Below, one piece after another: positions 27,101 to 37,260 of a DNA stretch of 64,000 bases (position 1 is its first letter; each line of letters starts with the position of its first letter). The translations under genes and the position numbers were made by a program. The notes beneath the pieces are model-generated. The model ran no database searches. It saw only the letters and a list, made by a program, of their open reading frames with translations, and was not told the DNA's origin. Source of the stretch: Mya arenaria (lineage: Eukaryota > Mollusca > Bivalvia > Myida > Myidae); assembly GCF_026914265.1 (NCBI RefSeq), contig NC_069129.1, positions 18,771,945 to 18,835,944 of the forward strand, written 5' to 3'.

Positions 27101-30100
27101 ACATGATAAGTTGAAACTAATCCTTTAGCAGTTAAATTGCGAAGAAAATTTGTAATATGGTACTGTAGTGACATTCTGACTTGATAAGAATATGACTTGA
27201 TAACTTAAGATAGTAACACCTTAACACTTAAGCATTAAACAAAAAAAAATTAGTCGGTAGCATTTACATCCCTTGTATGTATAATCAATTGTTCAAATTT
27301 CACTATCGATTGTCGCCAACATAGGCCTTTCAGATAAATTGTCGATTATAATAGATCATCGGCACAACACTAACTTTTCATCATCAAGATAAGTACATAC
27401 CAAGCAGTATATGCGCTGTGTCAGTCGGAGCAAATGTGACGTCAGACAAGACTGTTTCATCATCAAGACCGTCGTCTCCACTGTCGGGGCTTGGTGGCCC
27501 AGTGCAGCCATAGATCCTTCTGCCTTCAGCTACAGATATAGTAACACTTATATAAATTACAATACTTAGTCAGACAAAAAAAAACATCAAACCTGTTTTC
27601 ATGTAATATCAATCAACCAATCATAGTAAACCACCCAATACACCCAGGATTTGGTATAATGTCTTGGGTTTACTAGTTAACTTAATACTAACTTCTTAAG
27701 CTTCATTGTGGCAAAAGCTGATAGCTTATAGAATCACTCTTTAAGTCGGTTTCCTGGATTTATTTATGTCCATTGTATTTGTAAGAGGCAAAGAGAAAGT
27801 AACCCTGTTGGGGATTGAACCCACATCCTCTTGGTCGAGAGTCGAACACCTATACCACTTTCACTTTCATAATTATGAAAATCATATTGTCTCATTGGCA
27901 TTGTTCTTTGTAATTGGTGTAAACTTGATTGCTTTGCATGACAGTGATTTCAAACAAGCACAACTATGCAACCTATGAACTACTGACGTTGGTCTTGTGC
28001 CTGATCATGTCTTGTCATACGGTACATTAGTGCAGGGAGGGTATTTTAAAATCCCCCAATACATGGTCTAGTTACAGCCCGGAAAAGACAAAATACAAGC
28101 AAATTTTGACCTAACCTTGCTTGACATAAGACAATTCATCACTAAGTTGTATTTGTTATCATGTGAAATTTAAGGAAACAATAATTTTTAGAATAACAAT
28201 TATTATCAAACCTTGTTTCTGTTTCCTTGACAACCTGGGTCCCACTCCCTGCCCTTCCTTCCAGCCCATCTTTCTCAATAGTCGCACTCCTACAGTAATT
28301 CTGTAAAAAAGGAAATCAAATGGCTCCATTTTGCCTTTAACATAAAATTCATGAAGACTTTTATCTTGCAAATGCATAATTTCTTTTAACCAGAGAATCT
28401 GTATCAGTAAGCACAGTAACAGGGCAGCATTAGCACAAGCAAGGCACAAATAAAAGGGGTGAAGGGCTTTTATTATATAAAATTTATAATTTACATCTCC
28501 CTTATGTTTGCTACAGTTCTCACAACCAGTATTGTAAAAAAATGAGGCAAGTTCTAATTTTGATGATTATGGATTTAACACATGCAATTCAAACAATAAG
28601 CCATTTCTTAAAACAATATACCTTTCAGGTACAATTAGGTTTAACAGTGTGGTGTCCCCTCCCAAAATGGAATCTGCTGTTGCAAGTTTGGCCTCATCAA
28701 ATGTCCGCTTCTTCCTCTCTTCCGAGGTAAACTGGGCACTCGTTACAAACTTCCTAGGGGCTATTCCATGCTCACTAATATCCTTAAGAAAAAAAAAAAA
28801 ATAATTGATTGTTGGTAAACAATAAATTTTATAAAACTTGTTCTTGCTATCTACAAACTTGGCATATCCACGCACATATTACTGCCAAGTTAGTATCATG
28901 CACCCTTCACGCACATAGTCTCAGAAGATTCTGACACTGCCAAATCTATCCAATGTGGTATATAAGCAGATCACCGCCTTTACAGAAATCGTTCGTATAT
29001 GTTCATCTTGTGTGCATATTCATTTGTTTAAGTTCATTTTGACATTTATTTTGTCTGTCAGAATGACACTTATTTTCTCCCAAAGGACTGGTGAGTTAGC
29101 ACCTAGCAGGAAAGTCTCCAGCCAATGCAAATGATCGTTTTATTGTGATTGTCTTATTGACTGTGATGTTCGTGTGTTTTTATTTTTTCATAAGTGTCCG
29201 ATTGGTTACTTATTAGTCTGTCTGTCCCCGTTTTTATGCGAGAGTGGAAGCGTCATTTTCATTGTCTGTTAAATTCCTAAAGGAGCAGTTTATGAAAAAT
29301 GTGTTGCTTTTTAATGAAAAATTTGTTGCTTATTAAACTGGATATCAAATACTTTCTACAGTAATTCTATTTCCTGTATTCAGTGGTAAATTGTATTTTA
29401 ATATTACTAATTTATTACATTTATCTTCATTTACATGCAAGATATTACAGATACAGAAATAGCAAAATCTACAGTGACTTATTTACCAGTATTGTCATTG
29501 TTTTATGATACTCATCATGTAATTAAGTAATACATGTTTATGTTAATAATTATTTTAAGTTCATATTATTTTGGTTCAGACCTTTTTTTGCAGAACCTTT
29601 GTACAAACATTAAATTTTGTATGTACGCCTTAGTTTAAAACCATTCTGAACAACCACATTGTGTGAATTTAAATAAAAGTTGGAACCCACCCAAGAGACT
29701 TTATAATTCTGTTTGAATATACTCATTACTGAATTATATATTTAAGGTAATCATGTTTTAGAAAAATAGTCTGTATTTACACATAAAATATACACTAATA
29801 TCAACAGAAAGTAAAAATTTGTTAATTGGTAAGTAATAAAACTGTGTTCTTAATGTTCCCAAATAAGGTCTTATCGCTAAAAGGCGCAGACAGCATTAAA
29901 AATAATACTCAAAAATCACTGGAATATATTCAATATGGGATATGAATACTGCATCCTGTGACAAACTCATCAAACCTCTTCATCCATAAAATCCTCTGGT
30001 CTTTGTCCCGAGCCTGAGCCATCTGTCCGCTTCTCTCTTGATGAAACAAATGTGGAAGGGGTGAATCCTGGGCATAAAAAACATATGGGAAATTAAAACA

Positions 30101-32313
30101 AAACATTATTGTTAATAGTATCTTTATCAATTTCAGATAACAAATAACTTGTATTCTAAGCTAATATCGGAACATTCTGATGCATGTATCACAATTTTAA
30201 TACTTAAAAAGTATAATAAGTATATTACTCAAGATAATCCAATAATGATAAAACTGTATTGTAATTAATGATGTATATATAATAGTGTGTATTTTGGGCT
30301 GGAGGCCTTTATGTTCTGAATAAAGTTGAGTTGAGTTAAATATGCTTAAGATGTCTAATGCTGATAAAAAAAATGTGTTCTGTTGAGACCCATATTGTCA
30401 TTGAGCTTTCTCATAATAAACAACTTGAAACAAATTTAAACTGCTTCATCTTAACATCTTACATTTAATTTTTAATTTTTACTAAACTTCAATAACAGGC
30501 TTTCATTAATTACAAAAATTTATAATTTCATCTTGCTTTCTAGGGCTGTGTATCACCGGACAAAAGGCGATCTGATTCGAATCGCGATCTTTGATTAGCG
30601 ATCCACGAATCGATTCACGATTTATTGGTTATAAAGCAATACATATTTTGAAAATAAATGAATAATTAAAGTATAACAAAAGCTTCATTTTTGTTTAGTT
30701 TTCATTTTTTTGTCATTCTTTACATCAAACCTGAAATATTTCCAGAATTTAGAAGAAAAGGATGCTGGGTCATTTCTATATAGCGCTGAATTTGATGTTT
30801 TTGTTAACGGGGATGCCATGTTGGCATTGAATTGCAGACAAAAATAAACGATAGCTGCACATAAGTTTCGCATTATTTTATTATTGTAGATCTTCTCTTT
30901 ATAATTTCTTTAATGCCCTTTGACTTTTCATTTCTTATTTCTAAATTTGCATTCATTTTAAAACATTATATTCCCTTAAAACCTTGACAAGAAGCATTCT
31001 CCATTCCAACATCGCACACTGCATTGAATGCTAGCGCTGTATGAATTAACTTGCGGTTGCGTCAGTGCAACGTATTTCGGACATTTCGGATAAACAATTC
31101 ATTATATTTTTTAAAACAACCACAATATTTGCTGGAATTGAATTATCTCATTTTGTTTTATTCTTTTATTAACTTTTGCACTTGAATCACGATCCAGCGA
31201 TCACTGGCAAATATTTGTGTTGAATATTTTGCTTTGACTCGCGATTACTCGGGTACTCGTTACAGCCCTATTGCTTTCCTTCTCACCCAAATGTTCACTA
31301 TTGCCTTTTCTGACCAATTTAGAGCCAGCATCAAGCCCTATTTCAAATGCTTAAACATGTACTTTTCTTAAATGTGAAAATAAAATTCACCAATTTAGGT
31401 TTTTAAGTTTTTATTTGATTTATTAATAAAAGAAAAATGGACTCCTCAACCATTTCTGTATGGAAGAGTTGGAGTATTTTGAAAAAAAAAACAACCTAAA
31501 TCACCTTCTTTGTATTTTTAAAAGCATTCTTGTTCATTCGCAAGCAAAATTTGAGTTCCCAAATTCAGTCAAAATAGTGATTTTTTTGCAATTAGAAAGG
31601 CTCTGACCCCATTTCCAAAATGGTGAGTTTAAAATTTGCTGTATTTAAATAACTTCCTTAAATATTCTTAACTTTAATTTAATTAAGTGTTCCAGAAGAA
31701 ATTTGGATGCTTTCTCACCTTGATGGAAACCCTAACATGTAAAAACAAAAAAGAGAATAGACAATTAGAAATATATCTATTTTTGATCATTGAATATTCT
31801 ATATATTGATGAGTTTTATATTTTTTTCCTGTCTGCCCACCTTCTCTGGATCCCACTGTGTTGAAGTACCCAGCAGAGAAGCCACCTGTGAAGGCTCCAT
31901 GGAACCGAACTCTTCCTTTACTGTCCTTGACAGACATGTCTTGAACAGTGATAGGCTTTTTAACTGGCTCATCTGTAAAAATTATTAAATTTTTTAATTA
32001 CATGTTTAATCGTGTTTCATAAAAAAATCCTGAAATAATTACAGAGATTTCAGAATAATTCTTCAGACAGTGGATGCCCATGATGGCTTATCATCTAAGA
32101 AGACAGCAGCTACATGGGCAACTTATTTATATATCTGATTTTCCCAAATAATCATTTAGGTTCATTTATGCTCATTTGCCTTTTACTCTTGACAACATTT
32201 AAATACACCTTAGGAAAAAGAGGCTAGGTGCAAGGTTTGAATCTGCAACTACTGGAACATTAGCACCAGTCTCTAATTGAGTTAACCAGATGGCTTGATC
32301 ATAAGCCGTTATG

Positions 32314-32362
<49 letters not shown>

Positions 32363-33086
32363 TGTGTATAAAAACCAAGCAGTAATGTAGGGTTTGTGTG
32401 CGTATATTAGAGAACCAGCCGCCAGGTTAGATCAGTTAGTTAGAGCACTGTGTTAGTGTTCCGGTAGTTGTGGGTTTGAGCCCCACACCAGACTCACTTT
32501 TCCACTAAGGCTTACTATATTGGTGTCAGAAGTAGAAGGCAAGAGTGCCTGGATCAGCCTTAAAGGTAAATGGGGGAGGAGTGGTTTGTGTGGGTAAGAA
32601 TGAGCGGCCTGGTAAGCTAATTTAGTTTGACCTCCATGCTAGTGTTCTGGCAGTTGTGTGTTTGAGACCCACATCAGGCACACTTTTCCTCCAAGGAATA
32701 CATAAGTAACACACACACACACATTACAGAAAAAAATTCACTTTTCTATAAATTCATTTTTCTATTTATAAACACTGATGGTAGCAGATCGAATGTTAAA
32801 CGATCAATTGAAACCGTCGTTGAAATGGTTTTGAAATGAGATGCAAGTCTGCTTTGGAACCTTTCCCAGATTCAGTGATAGCTGAATGAAAAACGATAGC
32901 CTCGAAAATACATGAAAAACCTAAATTTAAAATCTTATCAATTGTGTCATAGTATGAAAGAAAAAAAAAGAAAATAACGAAAAAGTGCTTGACTTCAACA
33001 GTAATTAGACCTTTATCAGGAACATCCAAAGCCGTTCCAATTGAAACAAACGTTTCATCTTCGTCAGAATCACTATGCGCCGCCAT
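14827..33086 (-). CDS. GPATCH1: G-patch domain-containing protein 1 (19 coding exons, one frameshift)
   Basis: Exons 5'->3': 33086-33011, 31972-31841, 30067-29976, 28782-28622, 28300-28212, 27529-27401, 26319-26183, 25751-25622, 25308-25187, 24687-24437, 23767-23456, 22647-22472, 20844-20717, 20041-19531, 18313-18157, 16743-16534, 16014-15788, 15415-15270, 14878-14827. All introns are GT-AG and phases agree, except for one extra base in exon 9. Ignoring that base, the product is about 1078 residues (human about 930). GPATCH1 is a nuclear spliceosome-associated protein whose G-patch is thought to stimulate a DEAH helicase (family knowledge). Landmarks: [19 protein letters not shown] near residue 50 (N-terminal DUF1604 block); a G-patch with [16 protein letters not shown] at about 158-175; FGKLTR-like and [11 protein letters not shown] motifs at about 615-670; an acidic serine tract at about 830; and a Lys/His-rich tail after three IDLT-type repeats. 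The middle and C-terminal linkers account for the extra length. Confidence 0.95.
15121..15166. repeat. Compound CT/TA microsatellite
   Basis: A (CT)n tract followed by a (TA)n tract in the last GPATCH1 intron. Confidence 0.9.
15855..15985 (-). other. GPATCH1: Three tandem IDLT repeats in GPATCH1 exon 17
   Basis: Exon 17 encodes three 16-residue units containing [20 protein letters not shown] and DYVDLTKES, at about residues 954-994. The first two are nearly identical at DNA level, with a 48-bp period. The core of two hydrophobic residues followed by DLT matches the classical SUMO-interacting motif. SUMO binding is an inference. Confidence 0.85.
18690..19310. mobile_element. Intronic repeat with 161-bp tandem units and inverted ends
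   Basis: CAAGAATTAGATTGGAAAC starts at 18881 and 19042, and a variant (AGATCGG) at 19203, a 161-bp period. The unit includes GGGCCGTAACTCCTAAATGA. The whole is bounded by the inverted pair GATGCCCCCAC and GTGGGGGCATA. An ACGTACGTAC/CAGACAGACAG simple-repeat stretch lies near 19235-19270. The family is unknown to me. Confidence 0.65.
20255..20650. repeat. Degenerate ~30-bp minisatellite in GPATCH1 intron 13
   Basis: Repeated variants of GCATGACAGCATGTTAACTT and TTCATTTGTACCATGCATGA. They are best preserved at 20520-20640 and more diverged to the left. Confidence 0.75.
21057..21550 (-). mobile_element. TTAA-type element carrying a tRNA-like segment (copy A)
   Basis: The ends ACGGAATGTACACCAGAT and GGAGTACAGTCCCT are degenerate inverted repeats, flanked by TTAA and ATAA. 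On the minus strand the interior contains GTAGCACAGTGGATACAAC (A-box-like). It also contains ACGTTCGAACCCAGTCCCCG (T-loop/B-box-like). It is homologous along its length to 61962-62757. Confidence 0.75.
21640..22445 (-). repeat. GPATCH1: Six decayed tandem copies of GPATCH1 exon 12 (3' part)
   Basis: The exon 12 anchor CATCCTCAA (plus strand 22501) recurs, with changes, at about 22352, 22202, 22063, 21924, 21784 and 21653, giving steps of 131-150 bp. Each unit contains the last ~110 bp of exon 12 and about 30 bp of the following intron, but no acceptor. The GTAAGTGG donor is kept in the copies at 22317-22322, 22177-22182, 22028-22033 and 21888-21893. The copies carry indels, so they are treated as pseudo-exons. 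Confidence 0.88.
22699..22879. mobile_element. Short MITE with long inverted repeats
   Basis: About 33-bp imperfect inverted ends start AGGGCTAT and contain AAAACATATAAC and CCCGGG. The total is 181 bp in GPATCH1 intron 11. No clear target duplication is visible. Confidence 0.75.
23036..23440. mobile_element. Diverged copy of the hAT-type element at 26616-27372
   Basis: It shares CGATAATCGGTT near the left end and ATCATCGGNGCATCACTA at the right end with the better-preserved element in intron 6. It is shorter and its ends are eroded. Confidence 0.55.
25258..25261 (-). other. GPATCH1: One-base insertion (frameshift) in GPATCH1 exon 9
   Basis: The minus strand reads CTAGATGGGGTTTTCTC. Upstream YVGQLLDG and downstream [17 protein letters not shown] both match the family, but they lie in different frames joined by a run of four G where three are expected. 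Exon phases on both sides demand 121 nt, and 122 are present. It could be an assembly or homopolymer error, a polymorphism, or a true break. Confidence 0.85.
25343..25425 (-). pseudogene. Decayed copy of GPATCH1 exon 9
   Basis: The plus-strand stretch, including GGGAAGTCTTTC and CCAGTTCC, aligns to the 3' half of exon 9 (25187-25280), which has GGGAAGTCTTTCTTCTGGA. It sits about 35 bp upstream of exon 9 in transcript order and carries many substitutions. Confidence 0.7.
25835..25870 (-). pseudogene. Possible decayed fragment of GPATCH1 exon 8
   Basis: CATGTCGTCATTTCTCATCC and the following CTCCAATGC resemble the CATGTCAT and CTCATCCTCCAGAGC segments of exon 8. The match is short and uncertain. 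Confidence 0.35.
26340..26425 (-). pseudogene. Decayed copy of GPATCH1 exon 7
   Basis: The tract includes CAGATTT, TTTGTAGAGAGTAGGGCCTT and CTCCAACCCACTGT. It matches exon 7 sequence (GTGTAGAGGGCAGGGCTTTC, GTCCAACCCGCTGT) in the same order, lying just upstream of exon 7 in transcript order. Confidence 0.8.
26556..27400 (-). pseudogene. Decayed copy of GPATCH1 exon 6, split by a transposon
   Basis: Positions 26556-26615 encode [15 protein letters not shown] on the minus strand, close to [15 protein letters not shown] of the real exon 6 (27401-27529). The remainder of the copy (TTTCATCATCAAG) is found at 27376-27388. It is separated by the hAT-type element at 26616-27372, whose target duplication lies inside the exon copy. 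Confidence 0.85.
26616..27372. mobile_element. hAT-type non-autonomous element in GPATCH1 intron 6
   Basis: Inverted ends TAGTGTTGGG and CACAACACTA, flanked by the 8-bp direct repeat ACTTTTCG/ACTTTTCA. Subterminal CGATAATCGG and CGATTATAATAGATCATCGG are related. No transposase frame is visible. The 8-bp duplication supports hAT. Confidence 0.8.
27740..27880 (-). mobile_element. tRNA-derived SINE fragment
   Basis: The minus strand gives AAGTGGTATAGGTGTTCGAC, then GATGTGGGTTCAATCCCCAA. These are an A-box-like and a B-box-like sequence about 50 bp apart. It lies in GPATCH1 intron 5. Confidence 0.65.
30283..30340 (+). repeat. Retroelement-like 3' tail with TTGAG repeats
   Basis: TTCTGAATAAAGTTGAGTTG ends in a short TTGAG repeat. 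A similar AAGTTGAGTTGAGTTGGG occurs at about 18777. A pentamer tail suggests a non-LTR element or SINE 3' end. Confidence 0.4.
30541..31270 (-). mobile_element. hAT element remnant with BED-finger start
   Basis: The 730-bp element has inverted ends TAGGGCTGT and ACAGCCCTA and a perfect 8-bp duplication TTGCTTTC (30533-30540 and 31271-31278), the hAT signature. On the minus strand at 30685-30873 is a 62-codon frame with [11 protein letters not shown]. This resembles the start of the BED zinc finger at the N-terminus of hAT transposases. The rest of the transposase is missing, so this is an internal-deletion derivative. It sits in GPATCH1 intron 2. Confidence 0.88.
32215..32300 (-). mobile_element. 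tRNA-like SINE head, minus orientation
   Basis: The minus strand reads CTGGTTAACTCAATTAGAG and later GCAGATTCAAACCTTGCACC. It belongs to the same head family as 3541-3833 and 32402-32695. Confidence 0.6.
32317..32370. repeat. GT/GCGT microsatellite
   Basis: (GT)n followed by (GCGT)n between two SINE heads in GPATCH1 intron 1. Confidence 0.95.
32402..32695 (+). mobile_element. tRNA-derived SINE, two heads in tandem (second locus)
   Basis: Heads start near 32405 (AGAACCAGCCGCCAGGT) and 32600 (GCGGCCTGGTAAGCTAA). The B-box-like GGGTTTGAGCCCC and GTGTTTGAGACCC match the arrangement at 3541-3833. Confidence 0.72.
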
Positions 33087-35214
33087 GTTTGCTTTATTTT
33101 GAATACAGTCATAACGGTATCCGGTGGTTCGGTCCTCTTGGTAAATTTAAAGACTGCGTCCGAAGTTAATCGCCGCCGAGTTCAGATCACTATTAAATTT
33201 TATAGATGTTATGTACATGACATCTCATGATATTGTCGCTTAATAGAGGGATGCAGTTATTTGAAGACACTGTAGCCTAAAACTAACTTATGAAAAAAGG
33301 TTTTAGCCAGAGCTGTGTATACTTCCCGATCTACTGCATGCGCCCTTAATAAAATCATTTAAGGCTACATTGAATTGGGTCTGGTGGGTAAATCCCAACA
33401 AACTCGATGCAAGTACCAAAATTCCTAGTCTATATGTAATTATTGTTTTTAATTCTAATAAATTAAAAACAATATACTGTGAAGGGAATATTCAAAATTG
33501 ACGACATACAGTGTTTATTAAACCTGTGGTTTTAAATACATGTTTTGTGATACTTGTGAAACATATCATAGAAACATTTGAATGCGGCATCTCAAATAAA
33601 GAAATATACATATAAAGATAATAAATGCAAGTGATCTCTACCTTGCACAAAAACAAAGGAAAATAAAGAAATACGAAGAAACTACACCAAAAATGCCAAA
33701 ATCTTTATGCTTTAATCACACAACGATGATTTATGTCTCATCAACTTCTTCAGGTTTTCGACAAAGTATAATAATACTGATTGTTTATAGAGACAAAACG
33801 CGGGTAAGCACTCTAGTTAGTGTGTCGAAGACATCATAAGGACTGTGATTGGATATGTTGTCTATATCATCTTACATTAAGGCGGAATCCTCCCAACTAC
33901 AATACCATCTCAAAGGATGTTAACACACCCACACGCGCGCACGCGCGAACACACATATACACTTCCATTAAAAAGTCAATATATGTGAACTATTCTAGAA
34001 AATGGGGGTCCATCGCAGCAGTGTGAGAGCAATAGATCTTTACTGTTGGAGCGAAACGACTCTGTCGTGGCACGCCTTCGATATTTGAAGGAAAAAGAAA
34101 TCTATGCGAACCTAGAATGTTGGAACATCTAGTCTTCACTGACGAAACATACCTACACAGGTCATTGCATGACACCCTGTTTGCAGAGCGCTGACGCCAG
34201 ACTTGTACTTACCTTTTTCTTACGGCCTTATTGTTGTGCATGCGGGTTGTAATGGTGTTTTATTCTAGGTGCCGGCTTATTGTTCAAGCAAAATTGGTAC
34301 TTTGATATGAATGCTCCTATCCAAATTATCGCCAATGATCTTCTTTATCCGTAACGTCCAAAAAACAGCGCATACGATGGTAAAAGGCAAGAATCAATAC
34401 TGGATGGATAGACGAAGTATTGTCTATAAGATGAGCTTTTGCCTGAATGCCACAATTGCCTTAATACAATAAATCTCACTTGGGTTCATGTAGAAAGAGA
34501 GAGCAATTGCTTTCAGAATTCTCTAACTTTAACCGAAGACAGCGTACGTTGTTGTTGAGGATGTCTATTGCTAAATGTCAAGCCAAGATCATTTAAAAAT
34601 AGCTAAGTGAAAAGAAATGCTTTTCAAAATACATGCATATATACATATTTCTCGTATAAGTAACAGCGTTAAACCTCAGATGGTTAGAAGCTGACATAGG
34701 TTACATCAAGTGTGTTATTCGATGTATTTTTTATCTGCAGCGAGTAAGTTAACATAACTGTATTAAATGTGAAAGGGAATTGCTCATGTTTTTTTGTAAA
34801 ATGCCCCATTTTTGTATGACGAGTGTGGCAACTCATTAGGAGTGTTCAAACTAAGATACTGACAGCTGTAACCCTTTAACAATTGTTGCTATATGCTAAA
34901 CTATTGTCTTTGAAGTCCACAACTTTAAGCTTGAGGCTTAAAGGTTAATTAAGTAACCTCATGTTTTTGCATGAGTCTTTGTGGGAATGAGGTTTTGTTG
35001 TTAGTTATCAAATTTTTGCCGTGACTGTATCGGCATGGGTTCACACCCCACTAAAAGCAGATTGTTTTTAAACTTTAAGTGTATTTTTTTCTGAAATGTG
35101 TGTATCTAAGAGTAAATAAAGCTATGTAGAGGTGTTTTCAGATGCATTAAAGGTAAAAACAAATTTGGTGCCACTTGAGCGAGTCCCTTAAAAGGCGACC
35201 CTAAGGCCTAAAAA

Positions 35215-35532
35215 AAAATACATTTGGTTCGGGTTACCCGACCCTACCTACGGAATAGGCGCCGACCCTAACGTTTTTATAGTCAGTTTGAAAAAAAAAA
35301 TGAAAAACTAAAAAAAAAAAAAAAAAAAAAAAAAAATTCTTTTTGTTTTTTTTTGCTTTTCAATATGTAGTTTAAAACCTTAATTGCTTATATAGAAGAT
35401 AACTTTAACACCATTCTCCAATGATGAAAATGACATTCTTATATAAAGCCTAATAAAAAACAATAAAAAAGCCTACCTACCCTACCTATTTTTGAAAAGG
35501 ATGTAACCCTAACCAAACATTTTTTTTAGGCC
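35215..35532. mobile_element. Harbinger-type MITE, copy 1
   Basis: Termini GGCCTAAAAAAAA and TTTTTTTTAGGCC are perfect inverted repeats flanked by TAA on both sides (35212-35214, 35533-35535). Subterminal GGGTTACCCGACCCTACC and CCTACCCTACC are shared with the copy at 56152-56477. TAA/TTA duplication is the PIF/Harbinger habit. Confidence 0.82.
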
Positions 35533-35699
35533 TAAGCAGATAAGCTTTACAAATTATAACAGCAACATTCAGACAAGTCTAAGATGTTAATTAGATGACG
35601 TTGTATAAAATAAGAAAGATTACGAAAGAACAATCTAATATTTTATTGACTTTTAAATGTTGATCATTCTCTTGCAAATATCAAACTTTAAAGTACCAA

Positions 35700-37260
35700 C
35701 ATTCAAACTTATTTAGAGGATGCAACATAAACTTCATTTAAAGCTTAAATGATGCAACATAAACTTCAGGTCAAGGTTAAATGTGCAATAAAACTAAACG
35801 TCAAGCTTTAATGATGTACTAAAAACAATTAAACAAGCTTAATGGATGCAATAACTAAAATATCAACTTAAATGATGCCAATGAAACTAAATATCCGTGT
35901 CAAATAATGCAATAAAACTACATGCTTAGCTTAAACGATACAATTAAAACTACACAACCACCTTAATGATTCAATACAAACTACACGACCAGCTTGAATG
36001 GTGCAGTATAAACTACATGACCAGCTTGAATGGTGCAGTATAAACTACATGACCAGCTTGAATGGTGCAGTATAAACTACATGACCAGCTTGAATGGTGC
36101 AGTATAAACTACATGACCAGCTTGAATGGTGCAGTATAAACTACATGTCCAGCTTGAATGGTGCAGTATAAACTACATGACCAGCTTGAATGGTGCAGTA
36201 TAAACTACATGACCAGCTTGAATGGTGCAGTATAAACTACATGTCCAGCTTGAATGGTGCAGTATAAACTACATGTCCAGCTTGAATGGTGCAGTATAAA
36301 CTACATGTCCAGCTTGAATGGTGCAGTATAAACTACATGTCCAGCTTGAATGGTGCAGTATAAACTACATGTCCAGCTTGAATGGTGCAGTATAAACTAC
36401 ATGTCCAGCTTGAATGGTGCAGTATAAACTACATGACCAGCTTGAATGGTGCAGTATAAACTACATGACCAGCTTGAATGGTGCAGTATAAACTACATGT
36501 CCAGCTTGAATGGTGCAGTATAAACTACATGTCCAGCTTGAATGGTGCAGTATAAACTACATGACCAGCTTGAATGGTGCAGTATAAACTACATGTCCAG
36601 CTTGAATGGTGCAGTATAAACTACATGTCCAGCTTGAATGGTGCAGTATAAACTACATGTCCAGCTTGAATGGTGCAGTATAAACTACATGACCAGCTTG
36701 AATGGTGCAGTATAAACTACATGACCAGCTTGAATGGTGCAGTATAAACTACATGTCCAGCTTGAATGGTGCAGTATAAACTACATGTCCAGCTTGAATG
36801 GTGCAGTATAAACTACATGTCCAGCTAAAATGGTTCAATATAAACTACATGACCAGCTTGAATGGTGCAGTATAAACTATATGTCCAGCTAAAATGAGTC
36901 AATACAAGCTACATGTCCAGCTTGAATGGTGCAGTATAAACTATATGTCCAGCTTGAATGGTGCAGTATAAAGTACATGTCCAGCTAAAATGATTCAATA
37001 TAAACTACATGTCTAGCTTGAATGGTGCAGTATAAACTACATGTCCAGCTAAAATGGTTCAATATAAACTACATGTCCAGCTAAAATGAGTCAATACAAG
37101 CTACATGACCAGCTTGAATGGTGCAGTATAAACACATGTCCAGTTTAAATGATTCAATACAGACTACATGATCAGCCTGAATGGTGCAGTATAAACTACA
37201 TGATTCAATAAAAAATACAGATCTAGATTAAATGATGCAGTCAAAATTACAGGTCAAGCT
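35700..37260. repeat. 32-bp minisatellite array
   Basis: Between about 36000 and 36830 there are 26 near-perfect 32-bp units containing CAGCTTGAATGGTGCAGTAT. They differ almost only at one site (ATGACCAG or ATGTCCAG). Degenerate units extend left to about 35700 and right to about 37260, where TTCAATA replaces GTGCAGTA in several units. Confidence 0.95.

Noticed and set aside
30541-31270. Additional GPATCH1 exon in intron 2
   Set aside because: The 62-codon minus frame lies wholly inside a transposon with defined ends and target duplication, and exon phases on either side already match.
36000-36830. Possible CRISPR array (regular 32-bp units)
   Set aside because: The units are directly contiguous with no unique spacers, in an animal genome. 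It is a minisatellite.
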